Shown: positions 9,073-18,426 of the stretch, piece after piece
How the letters are laid out: the number at the start of each line of letters is the position of its first letter
Position numbering within the stretch: position 1 is the first letter of the stretch
Origin: JAIOZK01 sp964468645
GTDB lineage: Bacteria > Bacteroidota > Bacteroidia > Bacteroidales > JAIOZK01
DNA: 64,000 nt
Reading direction: 5' to 3'
Assembly (NCBI GenBank): GCA_964468645.1
Contig: CAYXUU010000003.1
Location: forward strand, 124,001 to 188,000
The notes under the pieces: generated by a model
What the model was told of the DNA's origin: nothing
Databases searched by the model: none
What the model saw: the letters and a program-made list of their open reading frames with translations, nothing else
Position numbers and translations under genes: made by a program

Positions 9073-9123
9073 TGAAATATAAATCCAAACCCGACAATAT
9101 TAACCGCTTCAATGTTTTTAACC

Positions 9124-9265
9124 AAAAGCACGCAGAGAAACTCACAGGGATTGTTATAACTGCATTTTAAAATCCCAATGAAATAAGCATTTTACCAGAG
9201 ATAGTCTCGAATAGCAGCTTTCTTAATTTATACATTTTCGCGTTTCTCTGCGTGCTTTGCGGTTA
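9124..9265. repeat. Imperfect inverted-repeat element between epimerase and tyrS
   Basis: The left arm GCACGCAGAGAAAC (9128-9141) is the exact reverse complement of GTTTCTCTGCGTGC (9242-9255). Homology of the arms extends outward to AACC / GGTT. The element fills the space between the divergent genes and stops just before the tyrS -7 promoter. Confidence 0.75.
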
Positions 9266-9272
9266 AGTAAGC

Positions 9273-9280
9273 TATCTTTG
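9273..9280 (+). promoter_or_regulatory. Bacteroidota -7 promoter element for tyrS
   Basis: TATCTTTG matches TAnnTTTG and lies 15 bases before the ATG, implying a very short leader. It directly follows the right arm of the inverted repeat. Confidence 0.55.
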
Positions 9281-9295
9281 CAAAAATTTTAAATT

Positions 9296-10567
9296 ATGAC
9301 ATTTATTGAGGAACTGAAATGGAGGGGCATGATCCACGATATCATGCCGGGAACCGAAAAACAGCTTTATAAAGAAATGACTGCCGGTTATATTGGTTTC
9401 GATCCAACTTCCGATTCCCTTCATATTGGTAATCTGGCCACCTTGATGTTGCTTGTCCATTTTCAGCGCGCAGGCCATAAGCCTGTTATCCTGGTTGGCG
9501 GCGCAACCGGCCGTGTGGGTGATCCTTCGGGTAAAGCACAGGAAAGACAGTTGATGGAAGTTGAAACTATCAATAAAAACCTGGAAGGGCAGAAGAAACA
9601 ATTGATGAATTTCATTGACTTTGATTGTGGGGACAATTCGGCAATTGTTGTTAATAATTATGATTGGTTTAAAGATTATCATTTTCTTGATTTTATCCGT
9701 GATATCGGAAAACATATTACCATTAGTTATATGATGGCCAAGGATTCCGTACAAACACGCCTTGAAACAGGGCTTTCATTTACCGAATTTACCTACCAGC
9801 TTGTACAGGGTTATGACTTTTTATTCCTTTACGAGAATCATAACTGTAAACTACAGATGGGTGGTTCCGACCAGTGGGGAAATATTACCACAGGAACAGA
9901 ACTGATCAGAAGAAAAGCAGGTGGCGAAGCCTATGCGCTTACAACTCCACTTGTTACCAAATCGGATGGCGGGAAATTCGGCAAAACCGAAGAAGGCAAT
10001 GTATGGCTCGATCCCGAAAAAACATCACCCTATAAGTTTTACCAGTTCTGGATGAACACTTCAGATGAGGATTCAGAAAAATATATCAGGATTTTTACAC
10101 TTTACAATCGTGATGAAATTGATGAATTTATCAGAAACCACAGGGAAGCCCCTCATTTAAGGGTATTGCAAAAGGCAATTGCAAAAGATATAACCATCAG
10201 GGTTCATTCCGAAGAGGAGTATAATCTTGCCGTAGAAGCATCACAAATATTATTCGGTAAAGGGACAACAGAAACCCTTCATAAACTGGATGAGAAAACC
10301 TTATTGTCGATATTTGAGGGTGTTCCGCGATTTAATGTAAACCGTAAGGAATTACCTGAAGTTGGCATTCTGGATTTCCTTGCAGAAAAAACCCAGATTT
10401 TTGCCAGCAAGGGTGAAGCAAGAAGAATGTTAAAGGATAATGGCGTTTCCATCAACAAATCAAAAATCAACGATACATACCAGGTATCCGAATCCGACCT
10501 CCTGAATGACAAGTATATCCTTGTACAAAAAGGGAAGAAGAATTATTTCCTTGTTAAGGTAATATAG
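9296..10567 (+). CDS. tyrS: Tyrosyl-tRNA synthetase
   Basis: 423 residues, normal for bacterial TyrRS. The class I HIGH motif is seen as LHIGN (about residues 42-46) after GFDPTSDS. The tyrosine/ATP site includes QGYDF and GGSDQWGN. The KMSKS loop has the KFGKT form used by this subgroup (residues 226-230). An S4 RNA-binding domain closes the protein (about 355-420, FASKGEARRMLKDNGVSIN). It charges tRNA-Tyr in the cytoplasm. Start and stop fit the family exactly. The stop codon TAG shares its last base with the first base of a GAACGCAGAT repeat word. Confidence 0.97.
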   Translation: MTFIEELKWRGMIHDIMPGTEKQLYKEMTAGYIGFDPTSDSLHIGNLATLMLLVHFQRAGHKPVILVGGATGRVGDPSGKAQERQLMEVETINKNLEGQKKQLMNFIDFDCGDNSAIVVNNYDWFKDYHFLDFIRDIGKHITISYMMAKDSVQTRLETGLSFTEFTYQLVQGYDFLFLYENHNCKLQMGGSDQWGNITTGTELIRRKAGGEAYALTTPLVTKSDGGKFGKTEEGNVWLDPEKTSPYKFYQFWMNTSDEDSEKYIRIFTLYNRDEIDEFIRNHREAPHLRVLQKAIAKDITIRVHSEEEYNLAVEASQILFGKGTTETLHKLDEKTLLSIFEGVPRFNVNRKELPEVGILDFLAEKTQIFASKGEARRMLKDNGVSINKSKINDTYQVSESDLLNDKYILVQKGKKNYFLVKVI

Positions 10568-10979
10568 AACGCAGATTATCATGATCATCATGATTTGATT
10601 TGATGATTATTCGCTTTTTTCTTTTAAGTCCTTTTAAACGCTATTGTCCATCTACAGGGACGTGTTTCCTCCCGGTTCCAAAATAAAGGATTAGGTAGTT
10701 AATAATAGCATTAGTCAGAATATTTCTACATAACACAACAATAGCGAGGGAATCGGTCCCTTCTGATTGATTGGAACACTGACGACGCGAATCTGCGAAC
10801 GCGGATTTCTTTGGCATTAATAAGGTCATGACATATGATGTTATCAATTGGTAGTACCAATTGCTTCACTAATACATTATTTTTTTATTAAACATACTCA
10901 TCGAAAGTAGTGGTTAACATAGCCTTGAGGTGCTACAAACTACCAACCACCAACTACCAACATATTTCATCTGCGTTCA
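10565..10979. repeat. tyrS-mnmA intergenic region bounded by GAACGCAGAT inverted repeats
   Basis: GAACGCAGAT at 10567-10576 is perfectly inverted as ATCTGCGTTC at 10969-10978. Between them are a related word, CTGCGAACGCGGATTT (about 10790-10806), a 9-bp palindrome at 10845-10863 (CAATTGGTA G TACCAATTG), a small AGGGA/TCCCT hairpin near 10750 and an ACCAACCACCAAC low-complexity tract. No convincing gene is seen in this 430-bp gap. It looks like a decayed element of the dispersed inverted-repeat family. Confidence 0.6.
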
Positions 10980-10990
10980 ATGAACTTTCG

Positions 10991-10998
10991 TATTTTTG
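10991..10998 (+). promoter_or_regulatory. Bacteroidota -7 promoter element for mnmA
   Basis: TATTTTTG matches TAnnTTTG and ends 6 bases before the ATG at 11005, so the mnmA transcript would be leaderless or nearly so. It also argues against the TTG at 10996, which lies inside the element. Confidence 0.5.
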
Positions 10999-11004
10999 CA
11001 ATCC

Positions 11005-12081
11005 ATGAATATTGCAGCACTGGTTTCCGGTGGAGTTGATAGCTCCGCAACGATACCCCTTCTTAAAGAGCAGGGCTATGAGCCGGTTATTGTCTATATT
11101 AAAATTGCCATGGAAGAGATTCCCGGATTTTTAGATTGCCCCTCCGAGGAAGATATCGAAATTACCTCCTCCATCGCAATGAAATATGGCCTTAAGTTTG
11201 AGATTGTTGACCTGCACAAAGAATACTGGGACAGGGTGATCGATTATACTTTAACCACAATACAGAAAGGCCTTACCCCCAATCCTGATGTTATGTGTAA
11301 CCGCCTTATCAAGTTTGGCAGTTTTGAAGATAAATTCGGTAAGGATTTTGACAAAATATCGACAGGCCATTATGCCAATGTAATTGAACGTAATGGTAAG
11401 TATTATCTTGCAACAGCAAAAGACAAAATCAAAGACCAGACCTATTTTCTCGGCCGTATCACCTATGAACAACTTTCCAGGGTAATGTTCCCGATTGCCG
11501 GTCTTGAAAAAAAGAAAGTCAGGGAATTGGCAGCTAAACTCAAGCTACCTTCAGCCAGAAGACCAGATAGTCAAGGAATCTGTTTTCTGGGTAAAATCAA
11601 TTATAACGACTTCATCAGGAAATATGTTGGTGAAAAAGAAGGTGATATCATAGAACTGGAAACAGGTAAAAACCTCGGACGTCATAATGGTTACTGGTTT
11701 CATACCATAGGGCAACGTAAAGGACTTGGATTATCACAGGGTCCTTGGTTTGTGGTTAAAAAAGATACAGATAACAATATCATTTTTGTATCGCACGGGT
11801 ATGACCCTGTCTCGCAATATGATAGCAAGGTTCATTTAAAGGATTTTTTATTTATTAATAATAAAGCAGACCGGGATTACACCAGTCCACAGCCTGTAAA
11901 GTTTAAGATCAGGCATACAACTGAATTTACTTCTGGAACTCTTGTATTTCAGGATAATAAATATCGTATTGACTCGGATATTTCAATTTCCGGGATTGCC
12001 CCCGGGCAGTTTGCAGTGGTTTATGATACCGAAGAAAATATTTGTCTGGGAAGTGGTGTAATCTGTCAGGAGGACGATTAA
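11005..12081 (+). CDS. mnmA: tRNA-specific 2-thiouridylase MnmA
   Basis: 358 residues from ATG at 11005. The N-terminal PP-loop SGGVDSS binds ATP. The two catalytic cysteines expected in MnmA are present in NPDVMCNRLIKFG and DSQGICFLGKINY. Family motifs STGHYAN, KDQTYFLGRI and HNGYWFHTIGQRKGLGLS are also present. The enzyme thiolates U34 of tRNA-Lys, -Glu and -Gln using persulfide sulfur in the cytoplasm. It is followed after 2 bp by the alcohol dehydrogenase, whose ribosome-binding site lies in the end of mnmA, so the two are probably co-transcribed. Confidence 0.96.
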   Translation: MNIAALVSGGVDSSATIPLLKEQGYEPVIVYIKIAMEEIPGFLDCPSEEDIEITSSIAMKYGLKFEIVDLHKEYWDRVIDYTLTTIQKGLTPNPDVMCNRLIKFGSFEDKFGKDFDKISTGHYANVIERNGKYYLATAKDKIKDQTYFLGRITYEQLSRVMFPIAGLEKKKVRELAAKLKLPSARRPDSQGICFLGKINYNDFIRKYVGEKEGDIIELETGKNLGRHNGYWFHTIGQRKGLGLSQGPWFVVKKDTDNNIIFVSHGYDPVSQYDSKVHLKDFLFINNKADRDYTSPQPVKFKIRHTTEFTSGTLVFQDNKYRIDSDISISGIAPGQFAVVYDTEENICLGSGVICQEDD

Positions 12082-12083
12082 TT

Positions 12084-13223
12084 ATGGAAAACTTCACATT
12101 TTATAATCCCACAAAACTACATTTTGGAAGAAATGTTGTTGGTGATCTCGGGAAGGAAATAACGACATTTGGTAAAAATATACTCCTGCTATATGGGGGT
12201 GGTTCAGTAAAGAAGAACGGCTCTTATGATGATGTCATGAACCAGATCAAGTCGGTTAATGCCAGGGCATTTGAGTATAAAGGGATCAAGTCAAATCCCA
12301 TTCACACCGATATTGACAATGCTGCCGAACTTGGCAGGATGAATAATGTCGACCTGATTATGGCAGTGGGGGGTGGAAGCGTTATTGATTCTGCCAAAGC
12401 CATAGCGGTTACAATACCGGTGAACCATTCCTGCTGGGATTTCTACGAAGGTAAAAAGACCCCTGAAAAAGCGGTGCCCCTTATTGATATTTTAACCCTT
12501 GCAGCGACAGGTACGGAAACCAATATGTTTTCTGTGATCCAGAACGATGACAAAAAGTTTAAGACTGCCATAGCTACACCCCTAATATATCCCAAACACG
12601 CCTATCTTGATCCACAATACACTGTCAGTGTTCCGGCCAACTATACTGCTTATGGTATCGTTGACCTTATTGCACATTGCCTTGAACTCTATTTTGGGAA
12701 AGGGGATTCTACCCTATCAGATAAATTCATTTTTTCTATCATCCGGGAAGCAATGGAATTCGGACCCGCATTGATGAATGATCTTTCGGATTATGACCTT
12801 CGGGCTAAAATTCTTCTTGCATCAACGATGGCATTGAATGGGATTACTTTCATTGGCAAAGAAAGCGGTGACTGGGGAGTCCATAGTATTGGCCATAATC
12901 TTTCAGTTATGTATGATATAGCACATGGTGCATCTTTATCTATTGTATATCCGGCCTGGTTGAAATTCCATGAAGTAAGGCTGAAAGACAGAATAGAAAA
13001 CCTCGGCAGGAATCTTTTTCAGGTGAATTCAGCACATGCAACCATCGACAAACTCGAATCATTCTTCACAGAACTAACAAGTCCGGTCAGGTTATCTGAA
13101 TATGGAACAGCACCTGTAAACAGAGATGAAGTCATCGATTTACTGATCACAAATAAAGCGGCTGGTAATTACTACAGTTTCAATAATGAGGACTATCAAC
13201 AACTGGTTGACTTATTTTTCTAA
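12084..13223 (+). CDS. Iron-containing alcohol dehydrogenase (BdhA/YqhD-type)
   Basis: 379 residues from ATG at 12084, preceded by a rare clear Shine-Dalgarno (AGGAGG, 12068-12073). The NAD(P) loop GGGSVIDSAKA and the iron-binding positions D...H in YGIVDLIAHCLE and the two histidines in SIGHNLSVMYDIAHGASL are all present. Family members reduce aldehydes to alcohols with NAD(P)H, which fits fermentative growth or aldehyde detoxification. The gene starts 2 bp after the mnmA stop. The usual SE in the loop before helix 5 (ATGSE) is TE here (AATGTETN), a mild variation. Confidence 0.92.
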   Translation: MENFTFYNPTKLHFGRNVVGDLGKEITTFGKNILLLYGGGSVKKNGSYDDVMNQIKSVNARAFEYKGIKSNPIHTDIDNAAELGRMNNVDLIMAVGGGSVIDSAKAIAVTIPVNHSCWDFYEGKKTPEKAVPLIDILTLAATGTETNMFSVIQNDDKKFKTAIATPLIYPKHAYLDPQYTVSVPANYTAYGIVDLIAHCLELYFGKGDSTLSDKFIFSIIREAMEFGPALMNDLSDYDLRAKILLASTMALNGITFIGKESGDWGVHSIGHNLSVMYDIAHGASLSIVYPAWLKFHEVRLKDRIENLGRNLFQVNSAHATIDKLESFFTELTSPVRLSEYGTAPVNRDEVIDLLITNKAAGNYYSFNNEDYQQLVDLFF

Positions 13224-13556
13224 TATTTTACAATAAATAACATGTTGATATTTCAATAGAAACCGCAGAGGACGCGGAGATCCGCTAAGATTTCTCTGCG
13301 TTCTTTGCGGTAAAAATTTTCTTTCAGGAAGAATTATTCGTCTTTAATTCGTGCATTCGTGGCAGAAATTAGCCATAAATGCACGAATAACATTATATGA
13401 TAGAATTTCTGTCAAAAATTATAAACCACAGATTTTATTATTATCTGTGCTATCTGTGGCTAAATATTTTTTCAGGTAGTTTCTTTTTGGCAGTTTTCAT
13501 CCCTCGGCTCAGTTCGATGTCCTTTTAACTGCCAACTGAAGACTGTGAGCTAAAGA
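13224..13556. repeat. Intergenic region with three consecutive inverted repeats
   Basis: This 333-bp gap holds three hairpin-capable elements. (1) 13261-13311 pairs AACCGCAGAG-type and CTCTGCG..TTTGCGGT-type arms. (2) ATTCGTGCAT at 13347-13356 is perfectly inverted as ATGCACGAAT at 13379-13388. (3) CCACAGAT at 13426-13433 is inverted as ATCTGTGG at 13452-13459. No open reading frame or U-tract terminator is apparent. It lies between the convergent ends of the dehydrogenase and the EF-G paralogue. Confidence 0.7.
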
Positions 13557-15755
13557 CTATTCTTCTTCCTTCTGAGCTTCTTCATGAGTCTTCAACAATT
13601 TATCCTGAATATCGGAAGGTACCGGTGCATATTCAGCATATTTCATTGAATAGGTTGCACGGCCACTTGTTAGTGAACTCAATGCTGTTGAATAACGGTT
13701 TAACTCTGCAAGTGGCACCCTTGCTTTAATCTGTCCACCTTCCATACCCATAATAATGGCACGGCGTCCCTGCAGGTCGGTCATTACGCCACCCATTTTA
13801 TCTTCAGGAACAATGACTTCAACATCATATATTGGTTCAAGGATTTTTGGGCCAGCCTCTTTAAAAGCCATACTGAAAGCAGTTTTACCAGCCAGTTTAA
13901 ATGAGATTTCATTGGAGTCAACGGAGTGCATTTTGCCATCATAAACACAAACCCTGATATCCCTTGCATAGGATCCTGTAAGAGGGCCATCTTCCATTCT
14001 TTCCATTAAACCCTTGAGTATCGCTGGCAGGAACCGTGTGTCGATAGCACCTCCAACGATACAGTTGTAGAATATAAGCTTACCGCCCCATTCCAATTCA
14101 ATCTCATCTTTACCCCTTACATTTACAGTAATCTCTGAATCACCTTTTTGTATTGACAATGGTGTAACGCTGGATCTGCGCTGAGTTTGTTTTACATTAA
14201 ATTTTTTAGGTTCAGGCATATCTTCTGCGTAGGGCTCAATAACAATATGTACCTCTCCAAACTGCCCTGCACCCCCCGATTGTTTCTTATGCTGATATGT
14301 TGCCTGTGATACACGTGTTATTGTTTCACGGTATGGAATTCTCGGGGTCAGATACTCAACATTTATCTTTTCAATATTCTCAAGATGCCACTTAACAATA
14401 TTCAGATGTAATTCACCCTGGCCCTGCATAATAAGCTGTCGTAATTCTTTTGAATATCCTGCGATAACCGTCGGATCCACTTTATGCAATTCATTCAGGG
14501 CGATACCGAGTTTTTCATCATCTGTCGAATTGATGGCTTTAACAGCAACCCTGAACTTGGGATCAGGAAAAACAATAGGTTCAACGAGTGCCCCTGAACT
14601 TCCCTGTGCGCTCAAGGTATCATTGGTCAATGTGTTTTTAAGCTTTATTAATGCTCCTATATCACCGGCTTCGATTTTATCAACCTTTTCCCTGTTTTTC
14701 CCGGCAAAAATAAAAAGCTGCGTGATTCTTTCTTTGGTACTGTTCCTTGGATTCACCAGGTCAACACCTTCTTTAATCCCGCCATTGTATAACTTAAAGA
14801 AGGAAACTTCGCCAAGATGTGATTCGATGACTGTTTTGAAAATGAAAGCCGTTACAGGTTCTGATGATGAACATTTAAGTTCTTTGCCGTCAGTAGTTTT
14901 TCTTTGTTCAATTTCATTCGGTGCGGGAGCATTGTTGCTAATAAATTCAAGTAACCTGCCAACACCCATATTCTGTTTGGCATTAACACAAAGAACAGGA
15001 AATACCCCTCTGTTTTTCAAACCAAGACGGAGACCCTGTTGAATTTCTTCCTCTGATAACGTGCCGTTCTCAAAATATTTCTCCATTAATGGTTCATCGT
15101 TAGCAGCAATATCTTCTATCAGTGCACCCTGCATTTCTTCCGCCTTGTCCTTTTCGCTGTCAGGTATATCAACAATTTCAGGTTTTCCACCACCTTCTGG
15201 AAATTTATACATTTTCATTTTCAGGAGGTCGATAACAGAATCAAATCCCAGTCCAACATTTACAGGATACTGTATTATGGTAACCCCTCCACCGAAATGG
15301 CTTTTAAGTTGTTCTATGGTTTCATCAAAATTTGAGTTTTCATGCTCCAGGTGGTTAATAGCAAAAATAACGGGCTTGTTGTTTTTATCAGATTCCCTCC
15401 AGGTAACCTCTGTTCCAACTTCAACACCATTCTGTGCAGCCACAAGCATAACAGCCGTATCAGCTACGTTTATTGATGATACCACTTCACCAATAAAATC
15501 ATCGAAACCGGGTGCATCTATAATATTAATTTTCTTGCCATCAAATTCAGAATACATAACGGTTGATGAAACAGAATTCTGCCGCTCAAGCTCTATCTGT
15601 CTGTAATCGGAAACAGTACTTTTATCATCAACGCTACCTCTTCTGTTGATCACACCACCTTCGAACAACATGTCTTCAGCCAGTGTGGTTTTACCTGTTT
15701 TTGCACCACCTATCAGAACAATGTTTCTGATATCACTTGTTTGATATACCTTCAT
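13557..15755 (-). CDS. Elongation factor G paralogue with altered GTPase motifs
   Basis: 732 residues with all EF-G domains: G domain (1-275), domain II (about 300-395), III (410-480), IV (485-610) and V (615-700). The P-loop is GGAKTGKTT (16-24) instead of GHVDAGKTT. The G3 motif is DAPGFDDF (80-87), with Phe84 where classical EF-G has the catalytic His. G4 is NHLE (134-137) instead of NKMD. This pattern marks the FusA2/EF-G2-like paralogues, not the main translocase. Published work on a Bacteroides EF-G2 describes a paralogue that lacks GTPase activity yet supports translation when nutrients are scarce; equivalence here is inference. The gene is monocistronic, with a -7 promoter 49 bases upstream. 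Confidence 0.88.
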   Translation of the reverse strand: MKVYQTSDIRNIVLIGGAKTGKTTLAEDMLFEGGVINRRGSVDDKSTVSDYRQIELERQNSVSSTVMYSEFDGKKINIIDAPGFDDFIGEVVSSINVADTAVMLVAAQNGVEVGTEVTWRESDKNNKPVIFAINHLEHENSNFDETIEQLKSHFGGGVTIIQYPVNVGLGFDSVIDLLKMKMYKFPEGGGKPEIVDIPDSEKDKAEEMQGALIEDIAANDEPLMEKYFENGTLSEEEIQQGLRLGLKNRGVFPVLCVNAKQNMGVGRLLEFISNNAPAPNEIEQRKTTDGKELKCSSSEPVTAFIFKTVIESHLGEVSFFKLYNGGIKEGVDLVNPRNSTKERITQLFIFAGKNREKVDKIEAGDIGALIKLKNTLTNDTLSAQGSSGALVEPIVFPDPKFRVAVKAINSTDDEKLGIALNELHKVDPTVIAGYSKELRQLIMQGQGELHLNIVKWHLENIEKINVEYLTPRIPYRETITRVSQATYQHKKQSGGAGQFGEVHIVIEPYAEDMPEPKKFNVKQTQRRSSVTPLSIQKGDSEITVNVRGKDEIELEWGGKLIFYNCIVGGAIDTRFLPAILKGLMERMEDGPLTGSYARDIRVCVYDGKMHSVDSNEISFKLAGKTAFSMAFKEAGPKILEPIYDVEVIVPEDKMGGVMTDLQGRRAIIMGMEGGQIKARVPLAELNRYSTALSSLTSGRATYSMKYAEYAPVPSDIQDKLLKTHEEAQKEEE

Positions 15756-15803
15756 TTTCTATATTTCTTTAAATTAATTAACAAATTTCCTGAAAAATGG
15801 CTG

Positions 15804-15811
15804 CAAAGGTA
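15804..15811 (-). promoter_or_regulatory. Bacteroidota -7 promoter element for the EF-G paralogue
   Basis: The minus strand reads TACCTTTG, followed by C, an excellent match to TAnnTTTG. It ends 48 bases before the start codon. A T/A-rich TTTA-containing segment lies upstream where a -33 TTTG would be expected. Confidence 0.6.
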
Positions 15812-15941
15812 TGAATTTCTGAATACTAAATTTAAAAAGTTATTTAATAAATCGAATTCTATTGTAATTTCTAATCGTAAGCATGGATAATTAACTTTAG
15901 ATGCATTATTTCTTTTTAAATTTGATTGTTTCTTTAACAGC

Positions 15942-16733
15942 ATGAAATCAGTAAGAATACACGGAAAATCACCCTTTAATGTTGCTGTAATCCATGGCGG
16001 ACCAGGAGCTGCCGGGGATTTATACCCATTGGCAAAAGGCATGTCTGGCTTTGCCGGGATTGTTGAGCCTTTACAAACCAAACAATCTATCGGTGAAATT
16101 GTTAAAGAACTGCATCAGCAGATCCATGAATTTGCTGATCTTCCCCTAACTTTTATCGGCCATTCCTGGGGAGCATGGCTGTCAGTTATATACACAGCAA
16201 AATTCAAAAAAGATGTAGCCAGGTTAATTCTTGTAAGTTCAGGTTCATGGCTTGAGCGTTATGCTGACGGACTGATGGGAATCAGGGCTCAAAGGCTCTC
16301 CATTGAACAACGTAAAAGGCTTAACCGCCTGATGAATGAGTTGCACAGGACCAGAGATAAAAAACCTCAGAATGAAATTTTTAAAGCTATCGGTAACCTT
16401 TTTTCACAAATTGATTCCTATGCATTGCTACCTATTGAAAATCCGGAAGTCAAACCTGATTATAAGTCATATTATAAGGTCTGGAATGAAGCCATCGAAT
16501 TCCGGAGAAATGGTGATCTTCTCAGGCAAGCTGAGTTCATAGACTGCCCGGTTACTGTTATTCATGGGGATTATGATCCGCATTCTGTTGAGGGAGTGGT
16601 TGAGCCTCTTCAACAAATACATCATGGCCTTAAGGTTTTTGTTTTGAAGAATTGTGGGCATTCTCCATGGAAGGAAAAGTATGCCAGGGATGAATTTTAT
16701 AGAATACTGAAGAAGGAATTAGAACGCGGATGA
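15942..16733 (+). CDS. Alpha/beta hydrolase
   Basis: 263 residues. The oxyanion segment HGGPGAAGD (18-26), the nucleophile elbow GHSWGAW (Ser at about residue 71), the acid in HGDYDPH and the terminal histidine in NCGHSPW make a complete catalytic set. HGGPG is typical of proline iminopeptidase-like members, but the short cap (RLSIEQRKRLNRL) does not tell the substrate. There is no signal peptide, so it is cytoplasmic. The last codons (ELERG, TGA) are supplied by the left end of a dispersed inverted repeat starting at 16720, so the C-terminus may have been rewritten by that element. Confidence 0.85.
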   Translation: MKSVRIHGKSPFNVAVIHGGPGAAGDLYPLAKGMSGFAGIVEPLQTKQSIGEIVKELHQQIHEFADLPLTFIGHSWGAWLSVIYTAKFKKDVARLILVSSGSWLERYADGLMGIRAQRLSIEQRKRLNRLMNELHRTRDKKPQNEIFKAIGNLFSQIDSYALLPIENPEVKPDYKSYYKVWNEAIEFRRNGDLLRQAEFIDCPVTVIHGDYDPHSVEGVVEPLQQIHHGLKVFVLKNCGHSPWKEKYARDEFYRILKKELERG

Positions 16734-16848
16734 CACGGATCTTCGAACGCAGATATCCACTGATAATCATATTGTCCACGAATTTCACCAATGACCACGA
16801 ATAATTCGTGGTAATCCGTGTTGCTTGCATCAGTGTCATCCGCGTTCC
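16720..16848. repeat. Dispersed inverted-repeat element, full copy
   Basis: Left end TAGAACGCGGATGACACGG, right end CAGTGTCATCCGCGTTCC. The arms are about 20 bp and imperfectly complementary. The middle carries a CCACGAATAATTCGTGG palindrome and a GTTGCTTGCATC word shared with other copies. The left end overlaps the hydrolase stop codon (TGA 16731-16733). Confidence 0.8.
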
Positions 16849-16894
16849 TACTAACATTTAATGAAGTAACTTCGCAAGCAACAAAACATCATAC

Positions 16895-18158
16895 ATGAAA
16901 AGCAGAATCCTCACTTTCATTGCCCTGATAGCAGCAATCCTTTCTTCATGTAACAAAGAGGAGGATGACGTATCAGATATCATAGCACTTCAATATGACA
17001 TATCATTCATTGATAGTGTTTTTTATAGAACGATCATAGTGATCACCCTATTGATAAAAGCGGGTTGTTCTGAAATAACGCAACACGGACATTGCTGGAG
17101 TATAAGTCCAGGACCAACAATAGGTAATTGTAAAACCAGTCTTGGTAAATTGGTAAATCCTGTCAGTTTTTCAAGTGAACTTACCGGATTAACCGAAAAC
17201 ACAAGCTATTACATAAGGGCCTATTTTACGATTAACAATGAAACACTATATGCTGAAGAAGTAAGCGCTACAACGTTGAAAACCGGTGTTCCACGGGTAA
17301 ACACATCAGATATTTCCAACATAAGATACAATACAGTTACAACGGGGATCCCACACTGACAAACAATGAAGGATTTTCAGAAAACGGGCAGGGTATGGGA
17401 AAATTTCCATAACTGCTTACAGAGCTGACAGAAAACACAAACTACTTTGTTAGTGCTTATGCTACCAATATAAAAGGTACGGCCTATGGAAATCCAGTTT
17501 TATTCAAAACACTGGATGATCCCTGCGATGGTGATACAATGCAGTTCTATGAGGGCGAAACATATAAAATCGTCCATGTTGGCACACAATGTTGGATGGC
17601 AGAAAATCTGAATGTTGGTCAACGAATTGATGGCGATTGCGAAATGGAAGATAACGCTGTGACCGAGAAATACTGTTATAATGATGATGAGAACAATTGC
17701 GAGGAATACGGAGGGTTATATTCATGGGACGAATTAATGCAATATACCAGCCTGGAAAATGCTCAGGGAATATGCCCTGAGGGTTGGCATATTCCTGATG
17801 ATGAGGTATGGAAAATCCTGGAAGGCAGGTTGACAGTCAATACGGAGTGGGAAGCAGCGAGTGGGATAAAGTTGGGCCCAAGGGTTCAGATGCCGGTGAT
17901 AACATAAAATCGGTATCTGGCTGGAGTTCAGGCGGAGCCGGATATGACATGTATGACTTTACTGCTCTTCCGGCAGGTTACCGGGGTTCAAATGGTTCTT
18001 TCAATGATATAGGTGATTACACCTGCTTCTGGTCTTCGACTGAATATAATTCAGACAATGCTTGGAGGCGCTACCTTTTCTATCTCTACAGTGTGGTTTT
18101 CCGAAACGAAGTCAATAAAGAATCAGGAAGGTCAGTACGTTGCCTGAAAGACAATTGA
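16895..18158 (+). pseudogene. Broken FISUMP lipoprotein gene (paralogue of 28922-30553)
   Basis: The first 148 codons encode a lipoprotein signal (LSSCNKEEDD) and one CWS/GLTEN/YYIRAY fibronectin-like repeat, closely matching the intact gene at 28922. At about 17340 a deletion removes the second repeat and part of the third (about 120 residues in the paralogue) and changes the frame. An in-frame TAA at 17410-17412 follows, and a 1-base loss at about 17825-17830 shifts the frame again within the FISUMP domain, after WKILEG. The FISUMP landmarks are all still readable across frames (GTQCWMAENL, GGLYSW, GICPEGWHIP, FWSSTEYNSDNAWRRY, GRSVRCLKDN). Such a coherent set of lesions indicates a pseudogene, unless one or more are assembly errors. 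It is flanked by inverted-repeat elements on both sides. Confidence 0.85.
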
Positions 18159-18426
18159 CAATCCTGATATTTTGCATATCCGGTTTCTTTGAGGATCAAT
18201 ATTCAAAAAATGGACTTATAAACTTAAATGCTATCCTATTTTAAGTGATAACAGGATTACCTATTTTAAACCCAGATTATTGACCGAGGATGAAATGGTG
18301 ACCCTGTATATGATCTTAGTCAATCAATGTGAAACAAATATCGAAGAACTGGTAAAGATTGCAAAGGATGAGTTTGGGTATTATTTTGAGATGGAAAATT
18401 AATTCGATAAATTTCCATATAGAATA

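Noticed and set aside
10641..10847. 68-codon minus-strand frame between tyrS and mnmA
   Set aside because: No start context or family resemblance, and it spans repeat-derived sequence.
13261..13459. Possible CRISPR-like or tandem-repeat array
   Set aside because: The repeats differ in sequence, have no regular spacer length and are inverted rather than direct.
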